DNA of 64,000 nt from Thiomicrorhabdus chilensis DSM 12352 (GCF_000483485.1 NZ_KI519609.1:1889460-1953459); one strand, 5' to 3'; positions 46,501 to 55,770 are shown, counted from the stretch's first letter. Numbers and translations are program-made. Notes: generated by a model not told the origin, from the sequence alone.

Positions 46501-47361
46501 ATGGAAAACAGCATTCGCCAACTACAACAAATTTACCAAGGACTGCCCGCTTCCGACGGGGATGGCGTCAAGCTGACCCGCATCATCGGTCAGCCGAAAC
46601 TGAAAAACCTGGATCCTTTTTTAATGCTGGATGCCTTCGGCACCGACCAACCGATGGACTACATCGGCGGCTTCCCTCCGCATCCGCACCGCGGTTTTGA
46701 GACGGTCACCTATCTGCTCGCCGGAAAAATGCGCCACCGTGACAATCAGGGCAACGAAGGCGTGATAGAACCCGGCGGCGTGCAGTGGATGACGGCCGGA
46801 AGCGGCATTGTCCATTCGGAAATGCCGGAACAGGAAGAAGGTCTACTGATGGGATTTCAGCTGTGGGTGAATCTGCCCGCTTCCGCCAAAATGACACCGC
46901 CGGCCTATCAAGAATACACCCCAGATCAAGTTCCGCAAGAGCTTTGGCCAAGCGGCACCAAGATCAAAGTCATTGCCGGCCGCACCGATCAAGGCACTTC
47001 CGGAATCATTCAAAACGACATGGTGCATCCGACCTATCTGGACGTTGAACTGCAAGCTGGAGAAGTTTTTACGCAAACACTTAAACCGTTTGAAACCGCT
47101 TTTTTCTATCTTCATCAGGGCCAGCTCGCAATTGAAGATACTGAACAACAGTCAGGATCCCAGCTTGAAAGCAAACAGCTTGGCCTTTTAGGTCCTGGGC
47201 AACAGGTGCGAATTAAAAACACCGACCAACAGGCAAGCCGCTTTTTGCTGATTGCCGGCACCCCGCTGAACGAACCCATTGTCCAGCGCGGCCCCTTTGT
47301 CATGAACAGTGAAGCCGAAATCCGCCAGGCCTTCGAGGATTATCACAACAATCGTTTTTAA
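46501..47361 (+). CDS. Pirin family protein
   Basis: 286-residue bicupin. The N-terminal cupin has the metal-ligand pattern FPPHPHRGFETVTYLLAG (about 58-75), then GSGIVHSEMPEQ with a further histidine and glutamate. Some pirins have quercetin dioxygenase activity; others act as co-regulators. Divergence from a LysR gene is a known arrangement, consistent with induction by electrophile or quinone stress, but that is inference. Confidence 0.93.
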   Translation: MENSIRQLQQIYQGLPASDGDGVKLTRIIGQPKLKNLDPFLMLDAFGTDQPMDYIGGFPPHPHRGFETVTYLLAGKMRHRDNQGNEGVIEPGGVQWMTAGSGIVHSEMPEQEEGLLMGFQLWVNLPASAKMTPPAYQEYTPDQVPQELWPSGTKIKVIAGRTDQGTSGIIQNDMVHPTYLDVELQAGEVFTQTLKPFETAFFYLHQGQLAIEDTEQQSGSQLESKQLGLLGPGQQVRIKNTDQQASRFLLIAGTPLNEPIVQRGPFVMNSEAEIRQAFEDYHNNRF

Positions 47362-47362
47362 C

Positions 47363-47379
47363 CAGGCCTGCCGGTTTTC
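47363..47379 (+). repeat. CAGGCCTG dispersed motif with tail
   Basis: CAGGCCTGCCGGTTTTC, starting one base after the pirin stop. Confidence 0.8.
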
Positions 47380-47435
47380 ATCTCAACCTGAATGGGTACT
47401 GGATTATTTGACCCCAGAATTAGCATACATATATT

Positions 47436-47467
47436 AGGCGTTCCAATCACAAACGATTGGAACGCCT
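47436..47467. other. Long perfect hairpin after pirin gene
   Basis: Arms AGGCGTTCCAATC and GATTGGAACGCCT, 13 base pairs without mismatch, loop of six. No T-run follows on the plus strand; it may still end pirin transcription or be a processed structure. Confidence 0.6.
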
Positions 47468-47558
47468 CAAGCCTCCACAAAACAGACTTTTCCGAGTCAC
47501 ACAGATTTTGCCGGTTGCTCAACGCCACCCAACACCACAATTTAATTTCAGTAAACGC

Positions 47559-47586
47559 TTGACAAAAAAAACAAAGGCTGTATAGT
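47559..47586 (+). promoter_or_regulatory. Promoter of cold-shock gene
   Basis: TTGACA (47559-47564), 16-base spacer, TATAGT (47581-47586). A strong sigma-70 match for the csp gene. Confidence 0.8.
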
Positions 47587-47592
47587 CCATCC

Positions 47593-47738
47593 TAAGAAAG
47601 AAATTCAATTGTTTACCTGCTCGATCATCGTAGTTATTATTCATAATCTCCGTTCTCCGTAGTTTTAAGTACCAGTCTATTTTTTTCGCACAACGCCTTT
47701 CCAGGCACCCATTTTTTATAAATTACAGGATAATTATT
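47593..47738 (+). promoter_or_regulatory. Long 5' leader of cold-shock mRNA
   Basis: The promoter and the ATG imply a leader of about 145 bases. Such long leaders are known in cspA-type mRNAs, where they refold at low temperature. No exact cold-box sequence is claimed. Confidence 0.5.
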
Positions 47739-47948
47739 ATGTCTAATACATCTACAGGAACTGTTAAGTGGTTCAACGAAGCTAAAGGTTTTGGTTTTAT
47801 CGAACAGGAATCAGGTCCAGACCTATTTGCTCACTTCAGCGCTATTACTGGTGCGGGCTTCAAAACCCTTGCTGAAGGTCAAAAAGTTGAGTTCACTGTT
47901 GCTCAAGGTCCAAAAGGTCCACAAGCTGAAAACATCGTTGCTCTTTAA
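47739..47948 (+). CDS. Cold-shock protein, CspA family
   Basis: 69-residue single-domain OB-fold RNA chaperone. The RNP1 motif KGFGFIEQ and RNP2-like DLFAHFSAI are present, with the GTVKWFN start. Codon use is strongly of the highly expressed type (repeated GGT, GCT, CCA) compared with the neighbours. It has its own promoter, a long leader and a strong terminator, so it forms a separate transcript. Which CspA paralogue it is cannot be told. Confidence 0.96.
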   Translation: MSNTSTGTVKWFNEAKGFGFIEQESGPDLFAHFSAITGAGFKTLAEGQKVEFTVAQGPKGPQAENIVAL

Positions 47949-47973
47949 TTAAGCAACTTTGATTTAAGCCTTT

Positions 47974-48008
47974 AAAAAGGGCGAGACCATCCGGTCTCGC
48001 CCTTTTTT
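47974..48008 (+). terminator. Rho-independent terminator of csp
   Basis: AAAAAGGGCGAGACC pairs with GGTCTCGCCCTTTTT, followed by a T-run. With flanking A/T runs it could also act on the minus strand. Confidence 0.9.
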
Positions 48009-48056
48009 ATTGCCCAAAATATTTCTTCAAAGATTCACATCAGGTTCCTTTACCAA

Positions 48057-48064
48057 CAGGCCTG
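48057..48064. repeat. CAGGCCTG core, palindromic
   Basis: CAACAGGCCTGTTG palindrome between csp and rsmI, lacking a clear tail. Confidence 0.65.
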
Positions 48065-48071
48065 TTGAAAC

Positions 48072-48944
48072 TCAGGAACCTTTTAACTCCAGCACACGAC
48101 TGTAAATGGCCTTTTTCTTTTGCCCGCTATAATCGACCAGAATGTCGGTAATCTGTTTGACGGGCAGATTCTGCTTCAACATACTCACAATCAGCTCATC
48201 ATAATCCCCTGCTTCCTGCTGAGGCTCGGCCACATCCCCCATCACCATCAACACGAATTCGCCGCGAACCTTGTCAGGATGATCCGTAAAGTACCGCAAG
48301 ACCTCTTCAATACTGCCCGGCACGAACTGTTCAAAGGCTTTGGTCATCTCCCGTGCCGCAACCATTTGGCGCTTTTCTCCCAGCACCGTTTTCAACGCCT
48401 GCAAAGAATCCATTAAACGATGTGGAGATTCGTAAAACACCAAGGTTCGAGTATCCGTCTGAAGACTTTCCAGCACCTGAAGGCGCTTTTGGTTTTTTGC
48501 CGGCAAAAAACCCTCATAGCTAAAACGGTCGGTTGGCAAGCCCGCCGCGGACAAAGCGGTAATCACCGCGGAAGGCCCAGGAATGGGCACCACCTTGACG
48601 TCCTGTTGACGCAAAAGTTTGACCAAGTGAAAACCAGGGTCATTGATCAACGGCGTACCGGCATCGGAAACCAAGGCTCCGCTCTCACCTTGCTGCAAGC
48701 GTTCCAACAGTTGTTCACTGCGGGCCTGCTCATTATGATCGTGCAAGCTGATTAAAGGCCGCTTAATCGCCATGGCCTGCAGCAGCTTCTGGGTATGTCG
48801 GGTGTCTTCCGCCGCCACCCAGTCCACCGATCCAAGCACTTCGATTGCCCGGTGGGTAATGTCCTTAAGATTGCCGATAGGCGTGGCCACGATATAAAGA
48901 GTGCCACTGTTGATTGCACTGGGGGACTGGCTGTTGTTTTCCAT
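48072..48944 (-). CDS. rsmI: 16S rRNA (cytidine1402-2'-O)-methyltransferase RsmI
   Basis: SAM-dependent rRNA methylase of 290 residues with the tetrapyrrole-methylase fold: LYIVATPIGNLKDIT at the N-terminus, EDTRHT, HDHNEQ, SDAGTPLINDPG and VPGPSAVITALSAAGLP. It acts at the same 16S position as RsmH, whose gene is also in the window. It is divergent from lpoA, as in most gammaproteobacteria. Confidence 0.97.
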   Translation of the reverse strand: MENNSQSPSAINSGTLYIVATPIGNLKDITHRAIEVLGSVDWVAAEDTRHTQKLLQAMAIKRPLISLHDHNEQARSEQLLERLQQGESGALVSDAGTPLINDPGFHLVKLLRQQDVKVVPIPGPSAVITALSAAGLPTDRFSYEGFLPAKNQKRLQVLESLQTDTRTLVFYESPHRLMDSLQALKTVLGEKRQMVAAREMTKAFEQFVPGSIEEVLRYFTDHPDKVRGEFVLMVMGDVAEPQQEAGDYDELIVSMLKQNLPVKQITDILVDYSGQKKKAIYSRVLELKGS

Positions 48945-49048
48945 AAAATCCTTCTGGTATATGTTTGGCTTATCTTCTATTGTTTTTTATTTGCTGCAAT
49001 TGCGGATAAACCGTCCTAAACCATTCAATTCGCTATATAATCTGCACC

Positions 49049-50743
49049 ATGATCAATCGTGAACCATTCTATAAAAAAATGCACCAGACCACTGCTTTAA
49101 TTATCGTTTCTTCGCTGTTAACCACCCTGTTTTTGGGTCTTTCCGGCTGTAGCATGCCCGGCGACAGCAAACGCGCCGAACCGCAAGCGGACATTGTCTT
49201 GAGCCAGGCACAGCAAAAATCCGCCCAAGAATTGAAACTTGATGAACTGCAACAGCAGATTCGCATGGCACAGCAGCAAAAAAACTGGAAACGTTATGTA
49301 GCCTTAAGCGAACAACTCTGGCAACAAGCCGATGAGGAAAACCAGGCGGCCATCGAATACATGGTCTGGCACACTTTATCCCAGGAGTTTGACAGCCCGG
49401 AGAAAATCGCATTACTCGAGCAATCCCAAGATCGCGCACTGCAGAGCTGGGCCAGCCTGCTTGACGCACAACAACAACCCGGACTCTATGCACTCCAGGC
49501 CTTGGCGGATGCCGCCACTTTTCATAGTGACGCCCTTTATGTAAAACACTTGGTTCCGGCTCTGCAGATGCGTTTTAAAAACCGTCAAACGGTTCGCCAA
49601 CTCGCGATTCTATTGCCCTTCAAAGGCAAATACCAGCAGGTAAGCTCGCAAATCCGCAACGGCTTGCTCAAGGCCTATATGCTCTCCAATCGCACTATTG
49701 AACTGAGGTTTTACGATTCCAGTGAAACCGATGAAGTCGCCCAACGTTACCGTCAAGCCAAACAAGACGGTGCCGACCTGGTGATTGGCCCCTTGACCAA
49801 AGAAGCGATTGAAGCCTTAATTGCCGAGAACATTACCGGTTTTCTGGCCTTGAACAGCGTCGACAATGCAAACATCAAAGCGTTCAACTTCCGCTCACAA
49901 AGCGAAAGCCTGCAAATCACTCAACAACTGCACCGTATGCAATACCAGCGCATCGGCATTCTCAGCAGCGAATCCAGCCGGGACACCAGCACGGCCATGG
50001 AACTGCGCGCCAAGTGGTTGAACACCCCGGAAAACCAAGCCTTATTACACCAATACCCGTTGAAAAACCCAAACCTCAGAAAAGCCCTGGGCGGACTGAT
50101 CAATGAAGAGGCCAGTCAGGCGCGTTACAATAATTTGCGCTGGCTGCTGCGTCAAAAGCTGGAGTTTTTCCCGCGAACCCGCCAGGACTTGCAAGCGATT
50201 GTATTGATTGGCAACGCCAACCAGGTGGCGGTATTCCATCCGCAATTCGAGTTCTTTCAGCTGGACATTCCGGTTTATGCCACCTCAAACCTGACGCCAA
50301 GCAATCTCCAAAACATCGAACGCAACCAGGACTTGGCCAAGGTCATTTTCCCGACCATGCCGGCACTGTTCAAAGCGCACACCCTCAAGACCCCGCTGGA
50401 AGCGTTTGGCTGGGACAGCTTCCTGCTGGCCACGCAACTGGCTAATCTGGCCCCCAACCTATGCCTGACTCAAGGGCAAGGCGGCCTGCTTTATCAGGAC
50501 GAAAGTCAACAAATAGACAAGAAACTGATCTGGGCGCAATATTCTGATAACGGTATCTTGATGCGTTGGGTACCGCCCGCACCCTCTCCTGAAAACAAAG
50601 ATGAGATGCAAAACCCTCTACAGGATAAAATCACCCCCACTCAGACACCTGATAAGAAGTTATCAGCGCCGGAAACGAACAGTGGTGAAATCAAACTGGA
50701 AAGCGAGCCCTCTCCACGCCGCCAACCGATTATATTGCAATAA
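49049..50743 (+). CDS. lpoA: Penicillin-binding protein activator LpoA
   Basis: Outer-membrane lipoprotein that activates PBP1A from outside the peptidoglycan. Lipobox LSGC is near residue 34 of the 564-residue frame, after a hydrophobic stretch. The N-terminal part is helical, glutamine-rich and TPR-like. The C-terminal part (from about 185, RQLAILLPFKGKYQQVSSQIRNG) is a type 1 periplasmic-binding fold. A TATAAT at 49036 sits too near for a leader, so either the mRNA is leaderless or ATG 49079 (MHQTTALII) is the true start. Confidence 0.9.
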   Translation: MINREPFYKKMHQTTALIIVSSLLTTLFLGLSGCSMPGDSKRAEPQADIVLSQAQQKSAQELKLDELQQQIRMAQQQKNWKRYVALSEQLWQQADEENQAAIEYMVWHTLSQEFDSPEKIALLEQSQDRALQSWASLLDAQQQPGLYALQALADAATFHSDALYVKHLVPALQMRFKNRQTVRQLAILLPFKGKYQQVSSQIRNGLLKAYMLSNRTIELRFYDSSETDEVAQRYRQAKQDGADLVIGPLTKEAIEALIAENITGFLALNSVDNANIKAFNFRSQSESLQITQQLHRMQYQRIGILSSESSRDTSTAMELRAKWLNTPENQALLHQYPLKNPNLRKALGGLINEEASQARYNNLRWLLRQKLEFFPRTRQDLQAIVLIGNANQVAVFHPQFEFFQLDIPVYATSNLTPSNLQNIERNQDLAKVIFPTMPALFKAHTLKTPLEAFGWDSFLLATQLANLAPNLCLTQGQGGLLYQDESQQIDKKLIWAQYSDNGILMRWVPPAPSPENKDEMQNPLQDKITPTQTPDKKLSAPETNSGEIKLESEPSPRRQPIILQ

Positions 50744-50755
50744 TCGCCCCTGGCC

Positions 50756-51133
50756 ATGAAAGTTATTCAACACCTGAAAAACAAGTTGATTGGCCAACAA
50801 AAAGAGCAGCAAGCTGCCGCCTGGTTAAGAAAACAGGGTTATGAGATTCTTGCTGAAAACTACCTCTGTCGCGGAGGAGAAATCGATCTGATCGGATTCA
50901 AGCAGGCCTCCAACCAATTGATTTTCTTTGAGGTCAAGTACCGAAAATCCACTAAATACGGGCATCCGGCGGAGTTTGTGACTTCGCAGCAACAGCAAAG
51001 AATCATCCGCTGCGCCGAGCTGTTCCTACTCAAACATCCTTTATATCAAAATGCCCGCATGCAGTTTGACGTGCTCACATTTGTGGACGATCAGGCCTTG
51101 CCGGTTCGCATTGAAAACGCCTTCGGCCAATAA
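50756..51133 (+). CDS. yraN: YraN-family endonuclease-like protein
   Basis: 125-residue UPF0102 protein with a Holliday-junction-resolvase-like fold: GEIDLIGF (acidic residues), FFEVKYRKSTKYGHP (E-x-K motif) and basic helices. It follows lpoA by 12 bases, the standard lpoA-yraN order. The biochemical role is not well established in the family. Its stop converges on the ppsA stop with three bases between. Confidence 0.93.
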   Translation: MKVIQHLKNKLIGQQKEQQAAAWLRKQGYEILAENYLCRGGEIDLIGFKQASNQLIFFEVKYRKSTKYGHPAEFVTSQQQQRIIRCAELFLLKHPLYQNARMQFDVLTFVDDQALPVRIENAFGQ

Positions 51134-51136
51134 GGC

Positions 51137-51164
51137 TTATCCACTTATCCCAAAGTTATCCACA
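51137..51164. other. Three clustered DnaA-box-like sites in the 3' end of ppsA
   Basis: TTATCCACT (51137-51145), TTATCCCAA (51145-51153) and TTATCCACA (51156-51164), all in one direction. The third is a perfect match to the E. coli DnaA box. They lie inside the last codons of ppsA. Confidence 0.5.
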
Positions 51165-53617
51165 GGTAAGTCCAAACTTAGTTTGTCCGCTTGTTTGCGC
51201 TTTTCGGCATTCAGTACCACCGGCAGGGTTTTCAAAACCGAGTCTGGATTGAGGCTCATCGCATCAATGCCCAACTCCACCAAAAACTCGGCAAACTCCG
51301 GATAATCTGAGGGCGCCTGTCCGCAAATACTGATGTGTTTGCCATGTCGGTGTGCACCTTCAATCGCCATTTGCACCATCTTCTTGACTCCGGGGTCGCG
51401 CTCATCATAATCGAAGGCCACCTTGGCGGAATCCCGGTCCACCCCCAAAACCAGCTGGGTAAGGTCGTTGGTGCCTATCGAAAAGCCGTCAAAATACTGG
51501 GCAAACTCATCAATCAACAGAACGTTATTAGGGATTTCCACCATCATGTATACCTGCAAGCCGTTCACGCCTCTCACCAGACCGTTTTCAGCCAGGTTTT
51601 CAATCACCCGCTTTGCCTCTTCGACCCTGCGGCAAAACGGAATCATGATAATCACGTTATCCAACCCCATAACATCGCGAACGCGTTTGATTGCTTGGCA
51701 TTCCAACGCAAAACTGGCTTTATAATCGGCATCGTTGTAACGGGATGCGCCTCGAAAGCCAAGCATCGGATTCTCCTCTTCGAGCTCGAAATCAGAGCCG
51801 CCAATCAGCGCCGAGTATTCGTTGGACTTAAAATCCGATAATCGCATCACCACCGGTTTTGGATGAAAACCGGCTGCAATGGTACCGATTCCCTCCGATA
51901 GTTTTTGTACAAAATACTGTTCACCGTTGACAAAGCCCTGGGTCAATTGCGCAATCGTGACGCGCTCTTTTTCACTGCTGACCCGCTCGGGATTAAGCAA
52001 TGCCTGCGGATGGACTTGAATGCTGTTATTGATAATGAACTCCATACGCGCCAAGCCGATGCCGGCATTGGGAATCGAATTCAACTGAAACGCCAATTCC
52101 GGATTGCCGAGGTTCATCATCATTTCCGTTGTTGGCGACTCTAAATCACACAAGTCGGTCTGATTGATTTGATAAGCCACTTCACCGGCATACACACGCC
52201 CTTCATCGCCTTCCGCACAGGAGACCGTCAACAGCTGACCATTCTGAATCAGCTCGGTTCCTTTGCCGGTGCCGACTACAGCGGGAATTCCCAACTCACG
52301 GGCAATAATGGCCGCATGACAGGTGCGTCCTCCACGGTTGGTGATGAGGGCGGCGGCTTTTTTCATCACCGGCTCCCAGTCGGGCGTGGTGATGTCCGAA
52401 ATCAGGATTTCACCCTCTTGAAACTCATGCAGAAATTCCACTGACGAAATCACGCGCGCGCGTCCACTCGCCACTTTACTGCCGACAGAACGTCCGGTCA
52501 CGATGGGTTCTGGAGGTTGTTCGGTCAGCTCATAACGCTCCAATATGGAACCTTTTCGTTGAGACGACACGGTTTCCGGACGCGCCTGAACCACAAACAG
52601 GTTGCCGCTTACTCCGTCTTTTGCCCACTCCATATCCATTGGACGCGCCTGTCCGGCTTTTTCACTGTAATAACGCTCAATTTTGATGGCATACTCGGCC
52701 AGGCTCAAAGCCTCCTGATCACTGATGCAATAACTTTTACGTTCCGCTTGAGTGGTGGGAACATTCTTGACCGGCTGTCTGCGGTTGCTGTCTGTCGCGT
52801 AAATCATCTTGATTTTCTTGGCACCCAGGTGGCGTTTAATGACACTCCTGAAGCCCTTATTAAAGGTAGGTTTGTGCACATAAAACTCATCCGGGTCGAC
52901 CGCGCCTTGCACCACATTCTCCCCCAGCCCGTACGCGCCGGTAATCAGCACTACATCTTTGAAACCGGTTTCGGTATCAATGGAAAACATCACGCCCGAT
53001 GAAGCCATATCGGAACGCACCATCAATTGCACCCCGATCGAAAGCGCCACCTCAAAATGCCCAAACCCCTGGTCGATACGATAGTGAATCGCACGATCGG
53101 TAAACAGACTGGCAAAACAGTGTTTACAGGCATCGATATAGGCGCTCAAACCGGAAATATTCAAATAGGTATCCTGCTGGCCGGCAAAACTCGCGGTCGG
53201 TAAATCTTCAGCCGTAGCCGAGCTGCGTACCGCCAGAGAGATCGTATGGTCATATTCGGCCACCAAGGTCTCGTAAGCATCCACCATCTCTTGATAAAGT
53301 GCATCCGGCAGTTTGGCGTTGTACAGCAATTCGCGCGCCTGCGCGCCACGCCGCTGAAGATCCTGAGTGCTGTCCGAGTCCAGTGGATCCAATATCTCAT
53401 GCAAGGTGTTCAACAGGTCATTCTCATCCAATATCGCACGATAGGCCGCCGAGGTGATGGCAAAACCGTTTGGAATCGGCACGCCTTGCGGCACCAGACT
53501 CTGATACATCTCCCCCAGAGAAGCATTTTTACCCCCCACCAATGGAATATCGTCAATTCCCAACTCGGCAAAAAAACGAATAAAACGGCTGGAAGAAAAG
53601 GACTGTTCAACAGGCAT
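51137..53617 (-). CDS. ppsA: Phosphoenolpyruvate synthase
   Basis: Makes PEP from pyruvate and ATP, a gluconeogenic step. The start is ATG 53617, with AGGAGG six bases upstream, giving 826 residues; the longer frame adds an unlikely N-terminus. The ATP-grasp N-terminal domain, the phosphohistidine segment GGRTCHAAIIARELGIPAVVG, and the C-terminal PEP-binding TIM barrel ending in SICGQAPSDYPEF are all seen. The gene stands alone. Confidence 0.97.
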   Translation of the reverse strand: MPVEQSFSSSRFIRFFAELGIDDIPLVGGKNASLGEMYQSLVPQGVPIPNGFAITSAAYRAILDENDLLNTLHEILDPLDSDSTQDLQRRGAQARELLYNAKLPDALYQEMVDAYETLVAEYDHTISLAVRSSATAEDLPTASFAGQQDTYLNISGLSAYIDACKHCFASLFTDRAIHYRIDQGFGHFEVALSIGVQLMVRSDMASSGVMFSIDTETGFKDVVLITGAYGLGENVVQGAVDPDEFYVHKPTFNKGFRSVIKRHLGAKKIKMIYATDSNRRQPVKNVPTTQAERKSYCISDQEALSLAEYAIKIERYYSEKAGQARPMDMEWAKDGVSGNLFVVQARPETVSSQRKGSILERYELTEQPPEPIVTGRSVGSKVASGRARVISSVEFLHEFQEGEILISDITTPDWEPVMKKAAALITNRGGRTCHAAIIARELGIPAVVGTGKGTELIQNGQLLTVSCAEGDEGRVYAGEVAYQINQTDLCDLESPTTEMMMNLGNPELAFQLNSIPNAGIGLARMEFIINNSIQVHPQALLNPERVSSEKERVTIAQLTQGFVNGEQYFVQKLSEGIGTIAAGFHPKPVVMRLSDFKSNEYSALIGGSDFELEEENPMLGFRGASRYNDADYKASFALECQAIKRVRDVMGLDNVIIMIPFCRRVEEAKRVIENLAENGLVRGVNGLQVYMMVEIPNNVLLIDEFAQYFDGFSIGTNDLTQLVLGVDRDSAKVAFDYDERDPGVKKMVQMAIEGAHRHGKHISICGQAPSDYPEFAEFLVELGIDAMSLNPDSVLKTLPVVLNAEKRKQADKLSLDLPVDNFGISG

Positions 53618-53796
53618 GAGTCGCCTCCTATTTTGATCGATACTGGACAAATTCAAAGATGCATTTGCAGTCAATCCAAACCGAATCGACTGCTTCACAG
53701 CTTACGCCTATTAAGTAGTATTATCCAGACCGAACCGATACTTTTTAAACAACGTTTTTCAACAAAAAAAATTGCACAACTACAGGATTCCAAAGC

Positions 53797-53822
53797 GAAA
53801 ACAGGCAGGCCTGCCTGTTTTC
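53797..53822. repeat. 26-base perfect palindrome containing the CAGGCCTG motif
   Basis: The sequence from 53797 to 53822 is identical to its reverse complement. It is built from core CAGGCCTG with CTGTTTTC on both sides, so each strand reads the motif and its tail. It is 27 bases 3' of the methyltransferase gene and upstream of ppsA. Confidence 0.85.
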
Positions 53823-53848
53823 AGAAATGCGTTCAGACGGCTATAAAG

Positions 53849-54532
53849 CTACTTTTGAACCACAATGCGAACAAAACGCCCATCCCGCAAAGGGGTGTTC
53901 TCTACCACCTTAAATCCAAGACTGCGTAACATAAACACGATGTCATCGGCATGATATCGATTGTGCTCCAGGAAATGGTCAAACACATCCTCTACTTCAT
54001 CGCGCTCCACTGCTTGGTTCCATAAGGTTTTTTGTGGGTATTTGTGCGTCAAATAATTTTCTAAAGGCTGACGAACCAAATCGATAATACAAAAACGTCC
54101 ACCGGGTTTAAGCCATTGATAAACGGCTTTAAACATCAACACCGGTTGAGGCAGTTCATGCACCAGCATATTCGCCATGACCACCGCTACACTCTCAACG
54201 GCAATATTCGCCTGAGGCTGGTTTAAATCGTCTTCAATCAAATGCCCATTATCCGGCAGAGCCAAGGGCGCGCTCAACATATAAGGCGCCGCCTCAATCC
54301 CCAAAACCCGGTTATGCGGATAACGAAGCGCCAAATCCTTGACGAACTGACCGATGCCTGCCCCTAAATCCAGCAGCACATCCTGTTTATCAATGACGGT
54401 ACCCATTTGAGCATTCCAAAATTCCCAAAAGTCGTTATCGTGACGAGACTCATAGGTGGATGTGATCATCTGCCGAGCATGCTCGCCATCCCCACCGTGA
54501 TGTTTCAAAATCTGTGCCTGCGTTTTTTCCAT
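53849..54532 (-). CDS. Class I SAM-dependent methyltransferase, substrate unknown
   Basis: 227-residue cytosolic protein. Motif I LLDLGAGIGQFVKDLA (about residues 53-68), the acidic end of beta-2 in VLGIEAAPY, and a methyltransferase-type ANMLVHELPQP and LKPGGRFCIIDLV are present. Nothing identifies a substrate. The gene is alone on the minus strand and reads away from a 377-base intergenic region. Confidence 0.85.
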   Translation of the reverse strand: MEKTQAQILKHHGGDGEHARQMITSTYESRHDNDFWEFWNAQMGTVIDKQDVLLDLGAGIGQFVKDLALRYPHNRVLGIEAAPYMLSAPLALPDNGHLIEDDLNQPQANIAVESVAVVMANMLVHELPQPVLMFKAVYQWLKPGGRFCIIDLVRQPLENYLTHKYPQKTLWNQAVERDEVEDVFDHFLEHNRYHADDIVFMLRSLGFKVVENTPLRDGRFVRIVVQK

Positions 54533-54909
54533 AATTGCTTCACCTTATTTGGCCATTACCGAAGCGTTTGCCCTGCGTAATCGCCGTTTTCTGTTATTCA
54601 TATGTCCATTATCTCTGCTTTTGAAGCGGCCATAAAGAGACTGTCTCCATTCAATCATTGTTTTTTTTGCCTCCAAAAGAGGAATCACCTTAGTCTATAA
54701 GACTGTTGCAAAAAAGCTCTTTTGGCAAATGGAGTCTTAACACCATGTCTTAATTCATTTTTTCATAAAAATAAACCCGGACTATTCCATTAAAAAAACT
54801 AGGGAATAAAAGCTTGGATTAAAAAAGAATATGTTAAAATTTGCCGTTATTATGACCATTAAACACACCATATCGGCGTTGCCTAAGCCATCGCCTTAAA
54901 AGGAAAATT
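54533..54909. other. 377-base gap before PhnD-like gene
   Basis: AT-rich, with no coding pattern seen and no strong promoter hexamer pair. TTGGAT and TAAAAT occur near 54813-54840 but only 15 bases apart. Nothing further is claimed. Confidence 0.5.
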
Positions 54910-55770
54910 TTGAAACGGATTTCAATCTTTGCCGCGTTTTTGTTAAGCACGCTGTTCTCGTGGAGTGGCCACGCCGAGACTGGCGGTGCTTCTCCCGTGT
55001 ATTTTGCGCCCTTGCCAATGAGCAATGCCAAACTAAATTTGGTGAAAAGTCAGCTCATCATCCAAACCATCGAAAAGGCTTTGGATCGCCCCGCCATTCC
55101 CAAACTTTACGACACTTATCAAGCTATCATAGATGCCTTTCTAGCCGGAGAAGTGGATTTTGTTGAACTGGGTCCCCTTACCTATCTTGCGCTTAGCGAA
55201 CGAACCGAACAGGTTTCCCCGCTGGTTTCCGTCAACCAAACGACCGAACAGAAGCAATATCAGTGCGTAGTCGCCGCTCCGATTGACGGCATTGACCGAC
55301 TCTCGCAACTGAGCAAAAACCCTGATAGCAAAGTCGCTCTGACCCGCCCTCTATCCACTTGCGGTTGGTTACTGACGGAACACCTGCTGAAACAAAATGA
55401 CATCCAATTGTCCGAACTGCCCACAAAATTTCTGGGCACTCATCAAGAAGTCGCTTTGGCTTTGGTGCGCAAAGAATATGCGATTGGCGGTCTTGCCAGC
55501 TTTGTGGCGGAACGTTACGCCCCACTGGGTTTGAAAATTCTTGAAACATCCGATCCCTTGCCGCAATTCATTGTTGCAGGAAACCCCAAAACCGTGAGCC
55601 GGGAAGAACTTCAAAAGGTGCAAGAAACCTTGCTGAACACCCAACCCAAGCAAGGATGGGGCATAGGCTCCCAAGGGTTCAGTCGTTTTTCAGAAGACCT
55701 GTTTGAAGGTTTAAAAGCCATCCAGGCCAAGGGAACACGGGACTTGATGCCTCTGGAGAACCAACAATGA
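54910..55770 (+). CDS. PhnD-like periplasmic substrate-binding protein
   Basis: 286-residue secreted protein. The start is TTG at 54910, with AGGA seven to nine bases upstream. Signal peptide about 1-22 (cut after GHA). The mature part fits the phosphate/phosphonate-binding PhnD group (PF12974-type): YDTYQAIIDAFLAGEVDFVELGPLTYL, GTHQEVALALV and IPQFIVAG-like SDPLPQFIVAG. No ABC permease or ATPase is nearby; instead it overlaps a c-di-GMP sensor gene by four bases, suggesting a ligand-presenting role. Confidence 0.8.
   Translation: MKRISIFAAFLLSTLFSWSGHAETGGASPVYFAPLPMSNAKLNLVKSQLIIQTIEKALDRPAIPKLYDTYQAIIDAFLAGEVDFVELGPLTYLALSERTEQVSPLVSVNQTTEQKQYQCVVAAPIDGIDRLSQLSKNPDSKVALTRPLSTCGWLLTEHLLKQNDIQLSELPTKFLGTHQEVALALVRKEYAIGGLASFVAERYAPLGLKILETSDPLPQFIVAGNPKTVSREELQKVQETLLNTQPKQGWGIGSQGFSRFSEDLFEGLKAIQAKGTRDLMPLENQQ

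Noticed and set aside
48720-48740. CGGGCCTGCTCATTATG in rsmI as another motif copy
   Set aside because: The core base differs and HDHNEQ is a conserved RsmI protein segment, so protein constraint explains it.
53618-53698. N-terminal extension of ppsA
   Set aside because: AGGAGG lies six bases before the ATG at 53617, and the extension has no family similarity.
22848-53822. The dispersed CAGGCCTG word taken simply as Rho-independent terminators
   Set aside because: Most copies lack a loop and a long stem, half lie inside genes, and the tail does not form a T-run directly after a hairpin. Only 45466 and 53797 look like terminators.
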